The notes under the pieces are model-generated. The model did no database searches. It had not been told where the DNA came from and worked only from the letters and a program-made list of their open reading frames with translations. Source: Vibrio cidicii (GTDB lineage: Bacteria > Pseudomonadota > Gammaproteobacteria > Enterobacterales > Vibrionaceae). Taken from it: DNA of 64,000 nucleotides. The DNA is taken from assembly GCF_009763805.1 (NCBI RefSeq), contig NZ_CP046804.1, positions 1,674,001 through 1,738,000 on the forward strand, written 5' to 3'. The position numbers and the translations under genes were made by a program. This document shows, in pieces, positions 15,855 to 24,857 of the stretch (position 1 is its first letter; each line of letters begins with the position of its first letter).

Positions 15855-15869
15855 TTGCAAGTTTTACAA
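15855..15869. repeat. Degenerate TTGCAA dyad element
   Basis: TTGCAA-GTT-TTACAA, one base from the exact form, between the terminator of the 15938 gene and the 15744 gene. Confidence 0.5.
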
Positions 15870-15898
15870 TTCTTACGAAATCCATCAAACAAAAAAAA

Positions 15899-15916
15899 GA
15901 AAGGTGTTTACCTTTC
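15899..15916 (-). terminator. Terminator of the 15938-16477 gene
   Basis: Stem GAAAGGT/ACCTTTC, loop of 4, T-run to the left. Confidence 0.75.
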
Positions 15917-15937
15917 TCTCTTATTCTATATAGATAT

Positions 15938-16477
15938 TTAATTTTCACACTTAAATTCGTTTCTCGCATCGATAGATGATTCATCCACTGCATAACGAAC
16001 TGGCGTTTCGAAATCATCACCTTGTACAAATTTGTTGTATGGAACCCAAACAACTTTTTTATCTGTGTAGTCACCTTCATAGCGTGCTTTAAACATTTGA
16101 AACGTGTATTCGCCATTTCCGAGATCTGTTATCTCAAAAGCAAAGGCATTTTTACGATCAACATAGATTCCTAAATTGTTCTTTTCTTTTGTAGTAGTGA
16201 ACGAATACTTATTTCCTTCTTTTACCACATCAAACATTTTGTATTGTTTTCTGTCGTTCAACTCTATGTAGACATTTGACCCAAACGAAAACTCAATCTT
16301 TGGCACTGTCATTCTATCTAATGTGTCGATTGATGTGAATGTTAAACCATTCAGATCAGATGTGCCGTGTTCTTCTATATCCATTTTCAGATCTTCACAT
16401 TCGATGTAGGGATAATTTGCAGCATTGGCTACGCTTGCTGCACTGATTAGTGATAATAATATTGCTGCTCTTTTCAT
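15938..16477 (-). CDS. Exported hypothetical protein, 179 aa
   Basis: The start at 16477 follows GGAG. The first 20 residues (MKRAAILLSLISAASVANA) are a classic Sec signal peptide with cleavage after ANA. The mature part is strand-rich (SFGSNVYIELNDRKQYKMFD) with Cys in the first and last few residues, which may form a disulfide. Probably periplasmic. It lies directly after the small membrane protein stop at 16479 and next to the giant membrane proteins of the transfer region. No family recognised. Confidence 0.65.
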   Translation of the reverse strand: MKRAAILLSLISAASVANAANYPYIECEDLKMDIEEHGTSDLNGLTFTSIDTLDRMTVPKIEFSFGSNVYIELNDRKQYKMFDVVKEGNKYSFTTTKEKNNLGIYVDRKNAFAFEITDLGNGEYTFQMFKARYEGDYTDKKVVWVPYNKFVQGDDFETPVRYAVDESSIDARNEFKCEN

Positions 16478-16478
16478 T

Positions 16479-16736
16479 TTATTCTCCTTTTGTGTATAAT
16501 CTTGTATTACAATCCACTTCACAAAATGCAGTAGTTCTGAACAACTTTGTAGCAATAAAATATGATGTCATGACAATTGCACTTAGTGCAATCGAAAAAA
16601 GAATGGTTGAACTTAATTGATTATCAGTAATTAAAGCAATTAGTTTTTCTTTTGTGATAAAAGTAGTTGCAGAAGTGATTAGAATTGATGTTGCAATTCT
16701 CATTACTTTTTGTATCGTTTCTCTAAATTTACTCAT
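16479..16736 (-). CDS. Small membrane protein, 85 aa
   Basis: Two hydrophobic helices (about 13-28 and 43-63, the latter LSSTILFSIALSAIVMTSYF), with a charged N-terminus. Its stop lies one base before the start of the exported 179-aa protein, so the two are translationally linked. It has its own promoter at 16774-16801. The family is not recognised. Confidence 0.6.
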   Translation of the reverse strand: MSKFRETIQKVMRIATSILITSATTFITKEKLIALITDNQLSSTILFSIALSAIVMTSYFIATKLFRTTAFCEVDCNTRLYTKGE

Positions 16737-16773
16737 TTATTTCTCCCATTATAAAATGATTTATGTATAATTT

Positions 16774-16801
16774 TATATATCATATAAATAAATCATTGCA
16801 A
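16774..16801 (-). promoter_or_regulatory. Promoter of the 16736 gene pair
   Basis: TTGCAA-N16-TATATA with TGA before the -10. Confidence 0.65.
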
Positions 16802-16813
16802 GAGAACAAACAA

Positions 16814-16843
16814 AAAACCCTTCTAATTAAAGAAAGGTTTTAA
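16814..16843 (-). terminator. Terminator of the 16850-18964 gene
   Basis: Imperfect stem AACCCTTCT/AGAAAGGTT with a T-run to the left, directly after the stop. Confidence 0.65.
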
Positions 16844-16849
16844 TTATTA

Positions 16850-18964
16850 TTATCTTAAAAATCTACCAAGGACGTTATTGATGTCTTTAACACCTTTATT
16901 AACTCCTTTTTCATTCATTTCAATCGAAGCAATTGCCCTTGTGAATCGAATCATTTTCGCTATAACGCTCGATGTCGCGTAATATGAACTTAGAAAGATT
17001 AAGTTTATCAAAATCGTATAACCTAATAAAAATAGAAAAGGCTTAACTATCGACAATCCAAGACTATCTTTTTGCATAGCTTCTAACCCCAACGCTGTTA
17101 GATTGTCATACCAGATCGCAGTGAAAAAAGACGTAAGCATTAAAGAGATTGTTAACGACATAATCATCACTGGTATCAGCTTCAAATCAAGAAATGAGAT
17201 GAAGAGCTGGCTTGGTTCGTCTTTCTTAAATATAAATGCATACACTGCACCAATCAAACCGACTATCTTCAAAAACACTTGCACTAAGATTTGCACTATC
17301 TTTGAAAACACGACTATCGGAATGAACATGAACGATATGAAGATTGTGTAAAGCAAGCCATTACTTGTTGATTTTAGCTTTGTACCAACTTTCATCATAG
17401 CCTTGTCGCCTAAATCCTTACCACGGCTAAATATATAATTCCCTGCCGTGTATCCAGCTATCCACATGACACCGATAGATTTATAATTATCTTGGATAGA
17501 TTTCAATGGTTGCGCGTCAATCTCAAAACCTTCTTTTGTGTATCTACCAAAAAGCGTCTTCGGATCTCTCAATACGCGAAGAATTTGCATACTTGTGTCT
17601 TCGGCCATAGCATCAGAAGTGTATATTTTTCTAAGGTTCTGATTCAATCTGTCGTAATAGCCATTCAGCGAAGAGATGTTAGAACCCGACTGATACTCAT
17701 TTTGTAGTTCGTTGCCGAATGTTTGATCAACTACATAAGGATTCGAGTAGTTAATCTCACCTAATAAAGCCGCTAATTCATTCTGCATTAAGTCTTCATC
17801 AATCCCTGAGCTTACAAGTGCATTAGCAAGCTCAAAGGTGTTAAACAGTGCTATATCAGTCTCTACGCGCTTGTTTAAGTCTTTGGAGATAGCATCGCTA
17901 ACGTTCTTCATCATAGTGCTGTTAATCGCAACAAGAGCTGAATCAATTTCAGCGTTTGTCATCTCAGAGCTTTTTAAGACAAAGCGATCACCATTCCACT
18001 CACGACAATACGACTTTAAATCAGTTCTACTCAGTGCATCGACATTCAAATCATCACACAACTCAGCATCGTAGTTCTTAGCGACTTCAATGAATTCAGG
18101 AGCGTATTGATTAACCAATGCGCCAATGGCACTTGTAGACTCGACACCATCCACAAAACCACAGTCATAATCTTTCGAGCTGATAACGCGACTACATGTT
18201 TTAACTGCATAATTAAGTGGTGAACGTCCACCGCGCTCTAAAAAGTTCATAGTCTTAGCTTCTGCTTCTTTTTCACTCAGACAGCTCATCTCTTTTGAGT
18301 TGTTAAATGATAAATCAGTCGGATAGTCGAAGAAAGACATTTGGTTTTGAACATACTTCAAAGAACAAAACTCAGAATTGACGATTCCGTATCCTAATTT
18401 TTGCACTGCTTGTGCTGTCTCTTTTATATTAGAGTCTATCAATGGTTGTTTAGCAGTTTCAGATCTTGCTTGAACAACGTTGTTCATTGCTAAGAAGTTT
18501 GTAATTTGATTGTCTGTGTTCTCAAATAGCTTATTAGTCAAAAATGGCAACGTGCCTGTATTTGAGCCAATAGCAGTTATAAGAGCTAAAACGGCATACC
18601 CGATCACGTTTGAAGACACATCCATGTTTTCATCAAACGCAAGTTTTCTAAGCGTTTTGTACAACAGAAATAAACCGAATATAGCGGCTGTAATGGTTGA
18701 AGCAACTTGAACCACTGGATAAATCAAACTCAAAATTGACTCGTACAGAGTTTTTTTCGTCGCTAAATTCTTATCACCTAAATCATTATTCTCTGAAATA
18801 GTGTCGATACATTCTCCATTATCTTTTATCTGTGTCATTAAATCACGATTATCTGACACTGAAATGCAATCTGAAACTTTATATTCTAATGTTGTATTCT
18901 CAGCAAATGACAAGTTAAACGAAAATATAAAGAACAGCATTGCTAATAAATTAAATCTTTTCAC
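16850..18964 (-). CDS. Large polytopic membrane protein, DotA/TraY/VirB6-like, 704 aa
   Basis: A cleavable signal peptide (residues 1-21, ending LSFA) precedes two transmembrane segments (about 77-105 and 118-137), a periplasmic part of about 350 residues with several Cys, and a C-terminal set of four to five membrane helices (from about 535 to 675). A signal peptide, a large soluble part and a helix bundle at the C-terminus is the plan of DotA/TraY and the extended VirB6/TrbL proteins, which form the inner-membrane channel of conjugation machines. I cannot place it in one family by sequence. It is one of four such proteins in the window and has its own promoter and terminator. Confidence 0.6.
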   Translation of the reverse strand: MKRFNLLAMLFFIFSFNLSFAENTTLEYKVSDCISVSDNRDLMTQIKDNGECIDTISENNDLGDKNLATKKTLYESILSLIYPVVQVASTITAAIFGLFLLYKTLRKLAFDENMDVSSNVIGYAVLALITAIGSNTGTLPFLTNKLFENTDNQITNFLAMNNVVQARSETAKQPLIDSNIKETAQAVQKLGYGIVNSEFCSLKYVQNQMSFFDYPTDLSFNNSKEMSCLSEKEAEAKTMNFLERGGRSPLNYAVKTCSRVISSKDYDCGFVDGVESTSAIGALVNQYAPEFIEVAKNYDAELCDDLNVDALSRTDLKSYCREWNGDRFVLKSSEMTNAEIDSALVAINSTMMKNVSDAISKDLNKRVETDIALFNTFELANALVSSGIDEDLMQNELAALLGEINYSNPYVVDQTFGNELQNEYQSGSNISSLNGYYDRLNQNLRKIYTSDAMAEDTSMQILRVLRDPKTLFGRYTKEGFEIDAQPLKSIQDNYKSIGVMWIAGYTAGNYIFSRGKDLGDKAMMKVGTKLKSTSNGLLYTIFISFMFIPIVVFSKIVQILVQVFLKIVGLIGAVYAFIFKKDEPSQLFISFLDLKLIPVMIMSLTISLMLTSFFTAIWYDNLTALGLEAMQKDSLGLSIVKPFLFLLGYTILINLIFLSSYYATSSVIAKMIRFTRAIASIEMNEKGVNKGVKDINNVLGRFLR

Positions 18965-18998
18965 AATTCTCTCCTATTTTAATTTTTTATATATTTTC

Positions 18999-19026
18999 GT
19001 TATATCATTGATTGAATATAATTCAA
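18999..19026 (-). promoter_or_regulatory. Promoter of the 18964 gene
   Basis: TTGAAT-N16-TATAAC with TGA before the -10. Confidence 0.65.
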
Positions 19027-19054
19027 TTTATATACATTTAATTTTTCACAAAAA

Positions 19055-19080
19055 GAAAAGACACCGTTTAAGATGTCTTT
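19055..19080 (-). terminator. Terminator of the 19100-22288 gene
   Basis: Stem AAAAGACA/TGTCTTTT with a T-rich tail to the left. Confidence 0.7.
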
Positions 19081-19099
19081 TAATTAGTGTAATTTCAGA

Positions 19100-22000
19100 T
19101 TATTTATTATCTTTGCTTGTAGATTCTCTTTCTTTCGTTGCAAGGATTTTTTTAGCACCGTTTTTAAGATTTTCAGCTATTGGTTTTTGCTGATGTCCAA
19201 ACGTTGAAGTTTTCGCGTTTTGGACTGTGCGCGTAGCCCTATCATAAATATTGAAATATGCTGCGGTTTGTGCAAATGATACATTGCCCGTATCTGTGTT
19301 CATGTGGTTCGATGTTAATCTAAATATTTCTCTCGACGAACCTTCAACTTTTTGCAAGCCTGCAAATAGACAGAACCAAATATACGCTAAATTCACGATT
19401 TGATGCACCAAACCAGTAATGATTACAGAAAATGGATTCGTGCTATTCGTGTTCATCGCACTACTTACCAAGTCGTAAATCGCACCTGAAATCACTGGCG
19501 TTGTTAACGTGTAAAACAAGAACAGGATCATTAGCGGGAAGAAGATAATCTGAAAACCTGCTTCACTTATAAGAGCTTTTGTCTTTTCAAAATATTGTCT
19601 CGCACGTCCGAACACTACACCGATAAGCATTTGTACCCCTTCTACGACTATCGTGACTAAAGTTAGCGCAGCTAAGGGAATAAACGAACGATGAGTGTAA
19701 ACAAGAATCAGAAGCCCGACATATATACCGATATTGCTTGCAATCGTATTCGCTACAATCAACACAAGTGAAATGATAAACACTATCATTGCTGCATTAC
19801 TAACCAAATCCTTAACACCATTAACTATGTCACAGCCACCTTCTACTGCTTCTTCTGCAGCTTGCATCGCCTTGCCGTTCCCTGTTTTAAACTTACCCTT
19901 TGCTGACAATTTCGCAACGTTCTTGAACTTACAAATCGAACCAGCTAATTCAGCTACGACTACTGTACTGCCAGATATAGTTGCTAACTTAATTGCCTTG
20001 GTCTTGTACGAGTATGATAATTGCGTTGGTGACATCTGACAGTGACCATTCGCATCTCTGATTTTGCAATCACCCATTGAGAAAAAGTCATTGATCATGT
20101 CGTTTAAACCAAAACGTTCAAGCAATGATTTGTCTGAAACAACATTAGGCGTTCTCGCAGAATAAGCGTTACTCAGCAACATTGAAGCGTCATATTTTTT
20201 AAGCTCGTTTTGCTTATCGTAAAGCTCGATTCCATCTACATCACTGATATCGATACCTACCGCTGGATAAGGATAGAATGTCTGCGGTTCGTTTGTGTTC
20301 CACGAATGCGTTGTGATCGTGTACAAATCCACTTCGCTATTCAATACCTGGTTCAAACCAGCTCTTTTGTCTATTTGCTTGTTCTTAAAGTCAGTAACAG
20401 ATTGGAAGCTTGGCTTAATGCTATTCAGCATTTCAACAATCAACTCTTCATCCATTGATTCAGCGTTAGACATCGCCCATTTGTACCCTGCTGTGTCTAT
20501 CGCGTTAAATAACGTTTGGACAGCAAGCTTGCGGTCAACAACTTCTCGATACAGTTCAATTGTACGGTCTGGATCGCCTACAGCTTTTATAGAGAACCTT
20601 TTGTCCTTGTTCTTGTCTATGTCAACTGAGCTATAATTGAACTCGAACCCGTCCAAATCAAAACCAGATGCGATATTTGCGCTGTATCTGTCATTATCTT
20701 TACTTAGATCTAAGCGGTTAAACTCTTCTGCTCTTTGCTGACGAAACATGAAATCTTTACGGTCACTCTTCTTCGCAGCATGGTATTCAAGATTAAGTCT
20801 TGCTGTTTCTCGTATAAAACGTTCAAAAGCTTGGAAACCTGTTATTTGTTCAAACGTTGCATCGATTTCACCATGTTCGTAACCGCCAAAAATCGACGTT
20901 TTATAAGTTTCTATGGCTAAGTTAGATAGGTTCAAACGCTCTTCAACACTAAATGAATCTTCAAACACCATCGCTTGTGAAAAGTCTTTTTCGAATTGCT
21001 CTACAAGTCTCTGATAACTCTCTGTACTCTTGATGTTTTTACGATTCGGATCAGCTTGCTTCACTGCCGCTAATGCTTGCATTAGTGAACCGTCATTTCG
21101 CATATTCATGTTTGAACCAGCTTCAACAACTTTCGCTATTGTCTTTTCAGCGTTACCTAAACTGACATCAAACAATCCCTTGGCATCTTCATAAACAGAA
21201 GTCTCTTCTGCCATGTCTTCTTTATATATGCCTTGGAAAAAATTCGTCATAACATTTGGAAAGTCTGATTTGATAGTCGTATCAGCAATCTCATAGCCAA
21301 AATTCAATCTGTTACAGTAGTTGTTTTGTGTCTCGCCACCATATTTGATAACGATCTCGTCAGGTATTTTGTTTACAAAGTTAAAGCCGTTGGTAAAGTT
21401 CCATTCAGAAGAAGTGTAAACGTCTGCTTTATAAGTTGAAAAACATTCATATGCATATCTGAAATACTCTTCTGCTGATAAGTCTTGGTCACTGTTATAA
21501 AACACACCATTGTCTTCAAACTCTGTACTCGTACCAAACCATTTGTTTAATGAATTTCTTTCAAAGATTTCACGTTCCAAAATTGATTTGTGTAAAGCAT
21601 TTGATAACACTTGGTTGTTTCTGTCTTTTGCATCACTAACCAGAGTTTCTAAGTATCCGTCTTTGTAAACAGCTAACTCATCTTCTACGTTATGAAAATT
21701 TAAAGCGATTGCGTTATGTATTAATGCTATACATAGCAGCAGCTTTGCTCTTACAAATGACCAGCTCAATAAAGCGATTAAAGTAGAACCGACTAAAATG
21801 AAAATGACAGGTCTTGGAACGCCTTTCTGTTCATTTTCACTCATATAACTGAAAGCTGCAATAATGCATATCAGTACTACAATCATTGCGAAAAATCCAA
21901 CAATCAAATCAAGTCCAATACCCCAATCAAATGTTGAATCACGGAACACAACTCTTTGCTGTTTCGGATCGTTACCGAAGTGTTCGAACATTGAACTGTT

Positions 22001-22288
22001 TTCGTCATATTCGTCTTTAGTGATCAGCCAATTCCACGCCACTATCGTATAGTCATACTCTTCTAAATATGAAGAACAAGGTGGTAAGTAATTCGCGTTA
22101 GTACGATTACCACTGAGTCTTGAAAATTCTTTAGGCGACTCACAATCGATCCCTTCTTGTTTGTCAGTAAATATATCACTCACTGCAAAGTCACTATCTG
22201 CATAAACATTAGATGAAAACGTTAATACAGTTAGAAACATTACAATCATGACATTTATTTTTTCTGTAATTCCTTTTATAAATGACAT
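19100..22288 (-). CDS. Giant polytopic membrane protein, DotA/TraY-like, 1062 aa
   Basis: The N-terminal signal peptide ends near residue 31 (NVYA). Two membrane helices follow at about 125-150 and 160-195, then roughly 570 residues of charged, probably periplasmic sequence, then five or more helices from about 830 to 1010, and a basic cytoplasmic tail. Length and plan are close to DotA (about 1050 aa) and IncI TraY. In such systems this protein spans the inner membrane and takes part in channel formation. The identity with DotA is inferred from size, plan and the IcmD- and IcmC-like genes elsewhere, not from a motif. Confidence 0.6.
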   Translation of the reverse strand: MSFIKGITEKINVMIVMFLTVLTFSSNVYADSDFAVSDIFTDKQEGIDCESPKEFSRLSGNRTNANYLPPCSSYLEEYDYTIVAWNWLITKDEYDENSSMFEHFGNDPKQQRVVFRDSTFDWGIGLDLIVGFFAMIVVLICIIAAFSYMSENEQKGVPRPVIFILVGSTLIALLSWSFVRAKLLLCIALIHNAIALNFHNVEDELAVYKDGYLETLVSDAKDRNNQVLSNALHKSILEREIFERNSLNKWFGTSTEFEDNGVFYNSDQDLSAEEYFRYAYECFSTYKADVYTSSEWNFTNGFNFVNKIPDEIVIKYGGETQNNYCNRLNFGYEIADTTIKSDFPNVMTNFFQGIYKEDMAEETSVYEDAKGLFDVSLGNAEKTIAKVVEAGSNMNMRNDGSLMQALAAVKQADPNRKNIKSTESYQRLVEQFEKDFSQAMVFEDSFSVEERLNLSNLAIETYKTSIFGGYEHGEIDATFEQITGFQAFERFIRETARLNLEYHAAKKSDRKDFMFRQQRAEEFNRLDLSKDNDRYSANIASGFDLDGFEFNYSSVDIDKNKDKRFSIKAVGDPDRTIELYREVVDRKLAVQTLFNAIDTAGYKWAMSNAESMDEELIVEMLNSIKPSFQSVTDFKNKQIDKRAGLNQVLNSEVDLYTITTHSWNTNEPQTFYPYPAVGIDISDVDGIELYDKQNELKKYDASMLLSNAYSARTPNVVSDKSLLERFGLNDMINDFFSMGDCKIRDANGHCQMSPTQLSYSYKTKAIKLATISGSTVVVAELAGSICKFKNVAKLSAKGKFKTGNGKAMQAAEEAVEGGCDIVNGVKDLVSNAAMIVFIISLVLIVANTIASNIGIYVGLLILVYTHRSFIPLAALTLVTIVVEGVQMLIGVVFGRARQYFEKTKALISEAGFQIIFFPLMILFLFYTLTTPVISGAIYDLVSSAMNTNSTNPFSVIITGLVHQIVNLAYIWFCLFAGLQKVEGSSREIFRLTSNHMNTDTGNVSFAQTAAYFNIYDRATRTVQNAKTSTFGHQQKPIAENLKNGAKKILATKERESTSKDNK

Positions 22289-22314
22289 TTAATTCTCCTT
22301 GTTGATTATATTAA

Positions 22315-22342
22315 ATATTTAACATTTTATATAAATTAGTCA
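22315..22342 (-). promoter_or_regulatory. Promoter of the 22288 gene
   Basis: TTGACT-N16-TAAATA with TGT before the -10. Confidence 0.7.
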
Positions 22343-22550
22343 ATTTAGAGCATTAGAGACGTTCGAATATTACTTAAAATAAAGGAAATATAATTTACTA
22401 ATTATTGAAATAAAAACCGCTATTTATAGACCGAAAAATCAAGCATTATAATATTTATTTTGTTTTCTATTTTTCAGCCATGAATCAATACACAAAAGAT
22501 AACTTTAGATCAAGATTTCAATTGCAAATTTTGTCATCTATAAATTATGA

Positions 22551-22579
22551 TTGTGTCAAAAAATGAGATGCATTATAAT
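22551..22579 (+). promoter_or_regulatory. Promoter of the 22613 gene
   Basis: TTGTGT, 17 bp, then a consensus TATAAT. Confidence 0.6.
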
Positions 22580-22612
22580 GATAGGAATATTATTTTTTTT
22601 GGAAGAGATTTT

Positions 22613-22906
22613 ATGAGCGTTTTATCATTTGAACAGAAGCTACGTTTGAGTGAACTTCGACTTTTAAAAGAGAGTGAATCATTCGTACTTGTTCGCTTCT
22701 TTGACGAGACAGAACAAAGAGAAAAAGGATTGAGTGATAGTTACTATGTTAGTGAAGAATCAGATATGGAAGAAGACATTTTAAAAGCAAAGTATTTCGA
22801 TATTGAAGAACAGGCTTATACTTTTAAATCTGATCAAAATGTCAAAGCAATTCCAGTTAAAGTTTTAGCGATGTTTGAGATGGAAAAGACGAAAAACGAA
22901 TCGTGA
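22613..22906 (+). CDS. Hypothetical acidic protein, 97 aa
   Basis: The start at 22613 is preceded by GGAAGAG. The product is acidic and helical (DSYYVSEESDMEEDILKAKY), without membrane segments. The family is not recognised. It is the first rightward gene after the block of leftward transfer genes and borders the repeat array. Confidence 0.55.
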   Translation: MSVLSFEQKLRLSELRLLKESESFVLVRFFDETEQREKGLSDSYYVSEESDMEEDILKAKYFDIEEQAYTFKSDQNVKAIPVKVLAMFEMEKTKNES

Positions 22907-22992
22907 AAAGTATACTCAATCAATTTAAGATTGTGTTAGTTTTTCGAGCCATAATGCAAACACTTTTTGCAACGAGATTATAGAAGAGCGTT

Positions 22993-23430
22993 GTTCTTTT
23001 TACGATCAACAACCGATAGATTTTTTGTGAAAAGTTTTCAAGATTTGAATTTACTTTTCGATCAACTTTTTCAAATCTTAATCGATTTTTTATTTCTGGT
23101 TTTTGGGACAATTGCCTTTCTACTTTTTGATAATTTTCTTGCCGAGTTATGACACACTTTTCTGTGATATTTTTCAAGCCAAAACGAACTACTTTTTTCA
23201 ACTTTCTATCGATGTTTTAGATCAACTTTTTTCATCAAAATTGATGAAGAGAGTTATCCATTTTTTCGATCAACAACCGAACCATTTTTGAATAAAAGTT
23301 TTCGAGATTTCGTTTAACTTTTCGATCAACTTTTTTAAATCCGAATCGAATTTTTATTTCAACTTTTTCGATCAACTGCCCTTCTCTTTTTTGAATAATT
23401 TCTTGCCGACTTATGACACACTTTTTACCA
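22993..23430. repeat. Two-copy direct repeat with GATCAAC boxes
   Basis: Two units of about 175 bp (near 22993-23168 and 23258-23430) are repeated at a 264-bp interval. CGATCAAC occurs at 23003, 23059, 23267, 23323 and 23369, with AGATCAAC at 23219. The first two boxes of each unit are 56 bp apart. Each unit ends with a TTATGACACACTTTT block, and a third motif (TTTTTnGAnCC..., followed by ACTTTTTT) recurs near 22937, 23169 and 23468. There is no convincing gene in the 1.2 kb between 22906 and 24094. A protein-binding array (replication origin or centromere) is the likeliest role. Every box holds a GATC Dam site. Confidence 0.65.
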
Positions 23431-23936
23431 AAGAAATTACGATCTAAAAACACACTTTTCTGTCATAGTTTTTGAACCATAATTTACTACTTTTTTCATT
23501 CCATTTTTGCACTACTTTTCAGCACTGTTTTTTAAACAAAAAATCTCTGTTTATTTTTCAATTTTAATTTCATTTTTTATAACTATTTTCGTCGTCGTTT
23601 TTATCGATATTCATACCTTTGGCTTATGTGAATTTCTAACGCGATGTCTATTTCGGGACTTTCAGAAATTAGCAATGGCGAAGACATTGCCTTTTATCTT
23701 TTAACGATAGAACAAACGTCATCCGTTGTGCAATTTCTATATCGAAAATCATTCCTTTATTGATACGAAATTGATGTCGTTTTTCATCTTTAACATTACG
23801 TAAAATATACTCACTCAACTTTTCAACGAGTATAGTTTTCTATTAAAAAAAAGTTACTCACAACATTTTGAAACTTTAAAATCCAAGCTTCATTTATATA
23901 GCTATGTGAACATTGCAAGACGATTTGTATTTACTC

Positions 23937-24005
23937 TACTCACCTAATCAGTGAGTAATCATAAAAACAAAAAAATGATTCTCTTCGAGCAATCATACTC
24001 CTGCC
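23937..24005 (+). other. Candidate origin of transfer (oriT)
   Basis: Two inverted repeats stand in a row: TACTCAC/GTGAGTA (23937-23943, 23951-23957) and ATGATT/AATCAT (23975-23980, 23991-23996). Three bases later comes TCCTGCC (23999-24005), which matches the core of MOBP-type nic sites (ATCCTG^C, as in RP4). An inverted repeat next to nic is the usual oriT plan. The site lies in non-coding DNA directly upstream of a rightward operon. The relaxase-like gene is 7 kb away. Inference only. Confidence 0.4.
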
Positions 24006-24015
24006 AGTCGTGGTA

Positions 24016-24038
24016 CACATTTGACTAAATCAAATGTG
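24016..24038. promoter_or_regulatory. Operator-like palindrome over a -35 box
   Basis: Perfect 9-bp arms, CACATTTGA and TCAAATGTG, around 5 bases, covering the TTGACT -35 of the next operon. A repressor bound here would block that promoter. Confidence 0.5.
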
Positions 24039-24048
24039 ATGGTAAATA
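24021..24048 (+). promoter_or_regulatory. Promoter of the 24094 operon
   Basis: TTGACT-N16-TAAATA with TGG before the -10. A second possible -10 lies just downstream at a GGTATAAATA block. Confidence 0.65.
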
Positions 24049-24093
24049 GGTATATATGCACTGGTATAAATATTTAAATTAAGGAGAGATACA

Positions 24094-24798
24094 ATGAGCA
24101 TAAATAGCACTAATGAAAATACACATCATAATACATATAGAGTAACAGAAGAGCATCATGCAAATGAAAATTCTGTAATAGAAAATAGAACTGAAACAGT
24201 TCAAGAACAAGTTCAAAATCCAACTGAAATAGATGAGAGAAAATTAAAAGCACAAGCGATTAAAAATGAAGTAAAAAAATTGCAAGAAATGAGCACTGAT
24301 TTTATCAACATTTCGAATCAAAAAAATGAAGCTAAAATTGTCTTAAAACAGATACAAGATTTGAACAAAAAAGTTACACCTTTATTAAGAGCTTTTAGCA
24401 ACTCTGATTCACCTAATGTTGAAGAAGATGAGATCGTGTTAAAAGGAATCGAAATCATCATTCTGAATGAAAATGATTTAATAAAATCGAAATGGAATGA
24501 ACACGTTAAAGAATCAAGAAACAATAACGTAAAACCAAAAACTTTAATCACTCACTTCATCGAAAAGTTAGAGAACTATTCTAATGAAATTAACAATATA
24601 GGTGAACACAATTTTAAACAAGAAAAATCACAACTTGTTGATCAGTTTTACGAGATTATAAATGAACGTTTTCTTGATGAGACCGTGTCGCTTCAAGACA
24701 CAATAGATGCACTAAGTTCACTGTCAACATTGACACCAAAACAGATGATTAAAAAGAACAAAGTGATTAAGAAACCAGCAACCAAAAAACAGAAGTAA
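24094..24798 (+). CDS. Hypothetical protein, 234 aa
   Basis: The first 50 residues are Asn/Glu/Thr-rich and probably disordered. Residues 50-210 are predicted helical and coiled-coil (KLKAQAIKNEVKKLQEM), and the end is Lys-rich (KKNKVIKKPATKKQK). AGGAGAG precedes the ATG. It opens a two-gene operon immediately after the oriT-like site, so a relaxosome accessory role is possible but rests on position only. Confidence 0.55.
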   Translation: MSINSTNENTHHNTYRVTEEHHANENSVIENRTETVQEQVQNPTEIDERKLKAQAIKNEVKKLQEMSTDFINISNQKNEAKIVLKQIQDLNKKVTPLLRAFSNSDSPNVEEDEIVLKGIEIIILNENDLIKSKWNEHVKESRNNNVKPKTLITHFIEKLENYSNEINNIGEHNFKQEKSQLVDQFYEIINERFLDETVSLQDTIDALSSLSTLTPKQMIKKNKVIKKPATKKQK

Positions 24799-24857
24799 AA
24801 CGATTACAAAAACGTGGCGAAGGACTCGCCCGTTTCAAAAAATTTTAAGGAAGAATT

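Noticed and set aside
14956..16116. 386-codon version of the H-NS-like gene
   Set aside because: The extra 124 codons cross a terminator and a promoter and lack a ribosome site. The start at 15744 is better.
22920..23453. Two similar minus-strand frames (93 and 72 codons) inside the repeat array
   Set aside because: Their likeness follows from the DNA repeat itself. They lack ribosome sites and promoters, and the boxes recur out of frame at the edges of the units. A non-coding array fits better, though small duplicated proteins cannot be excluded.
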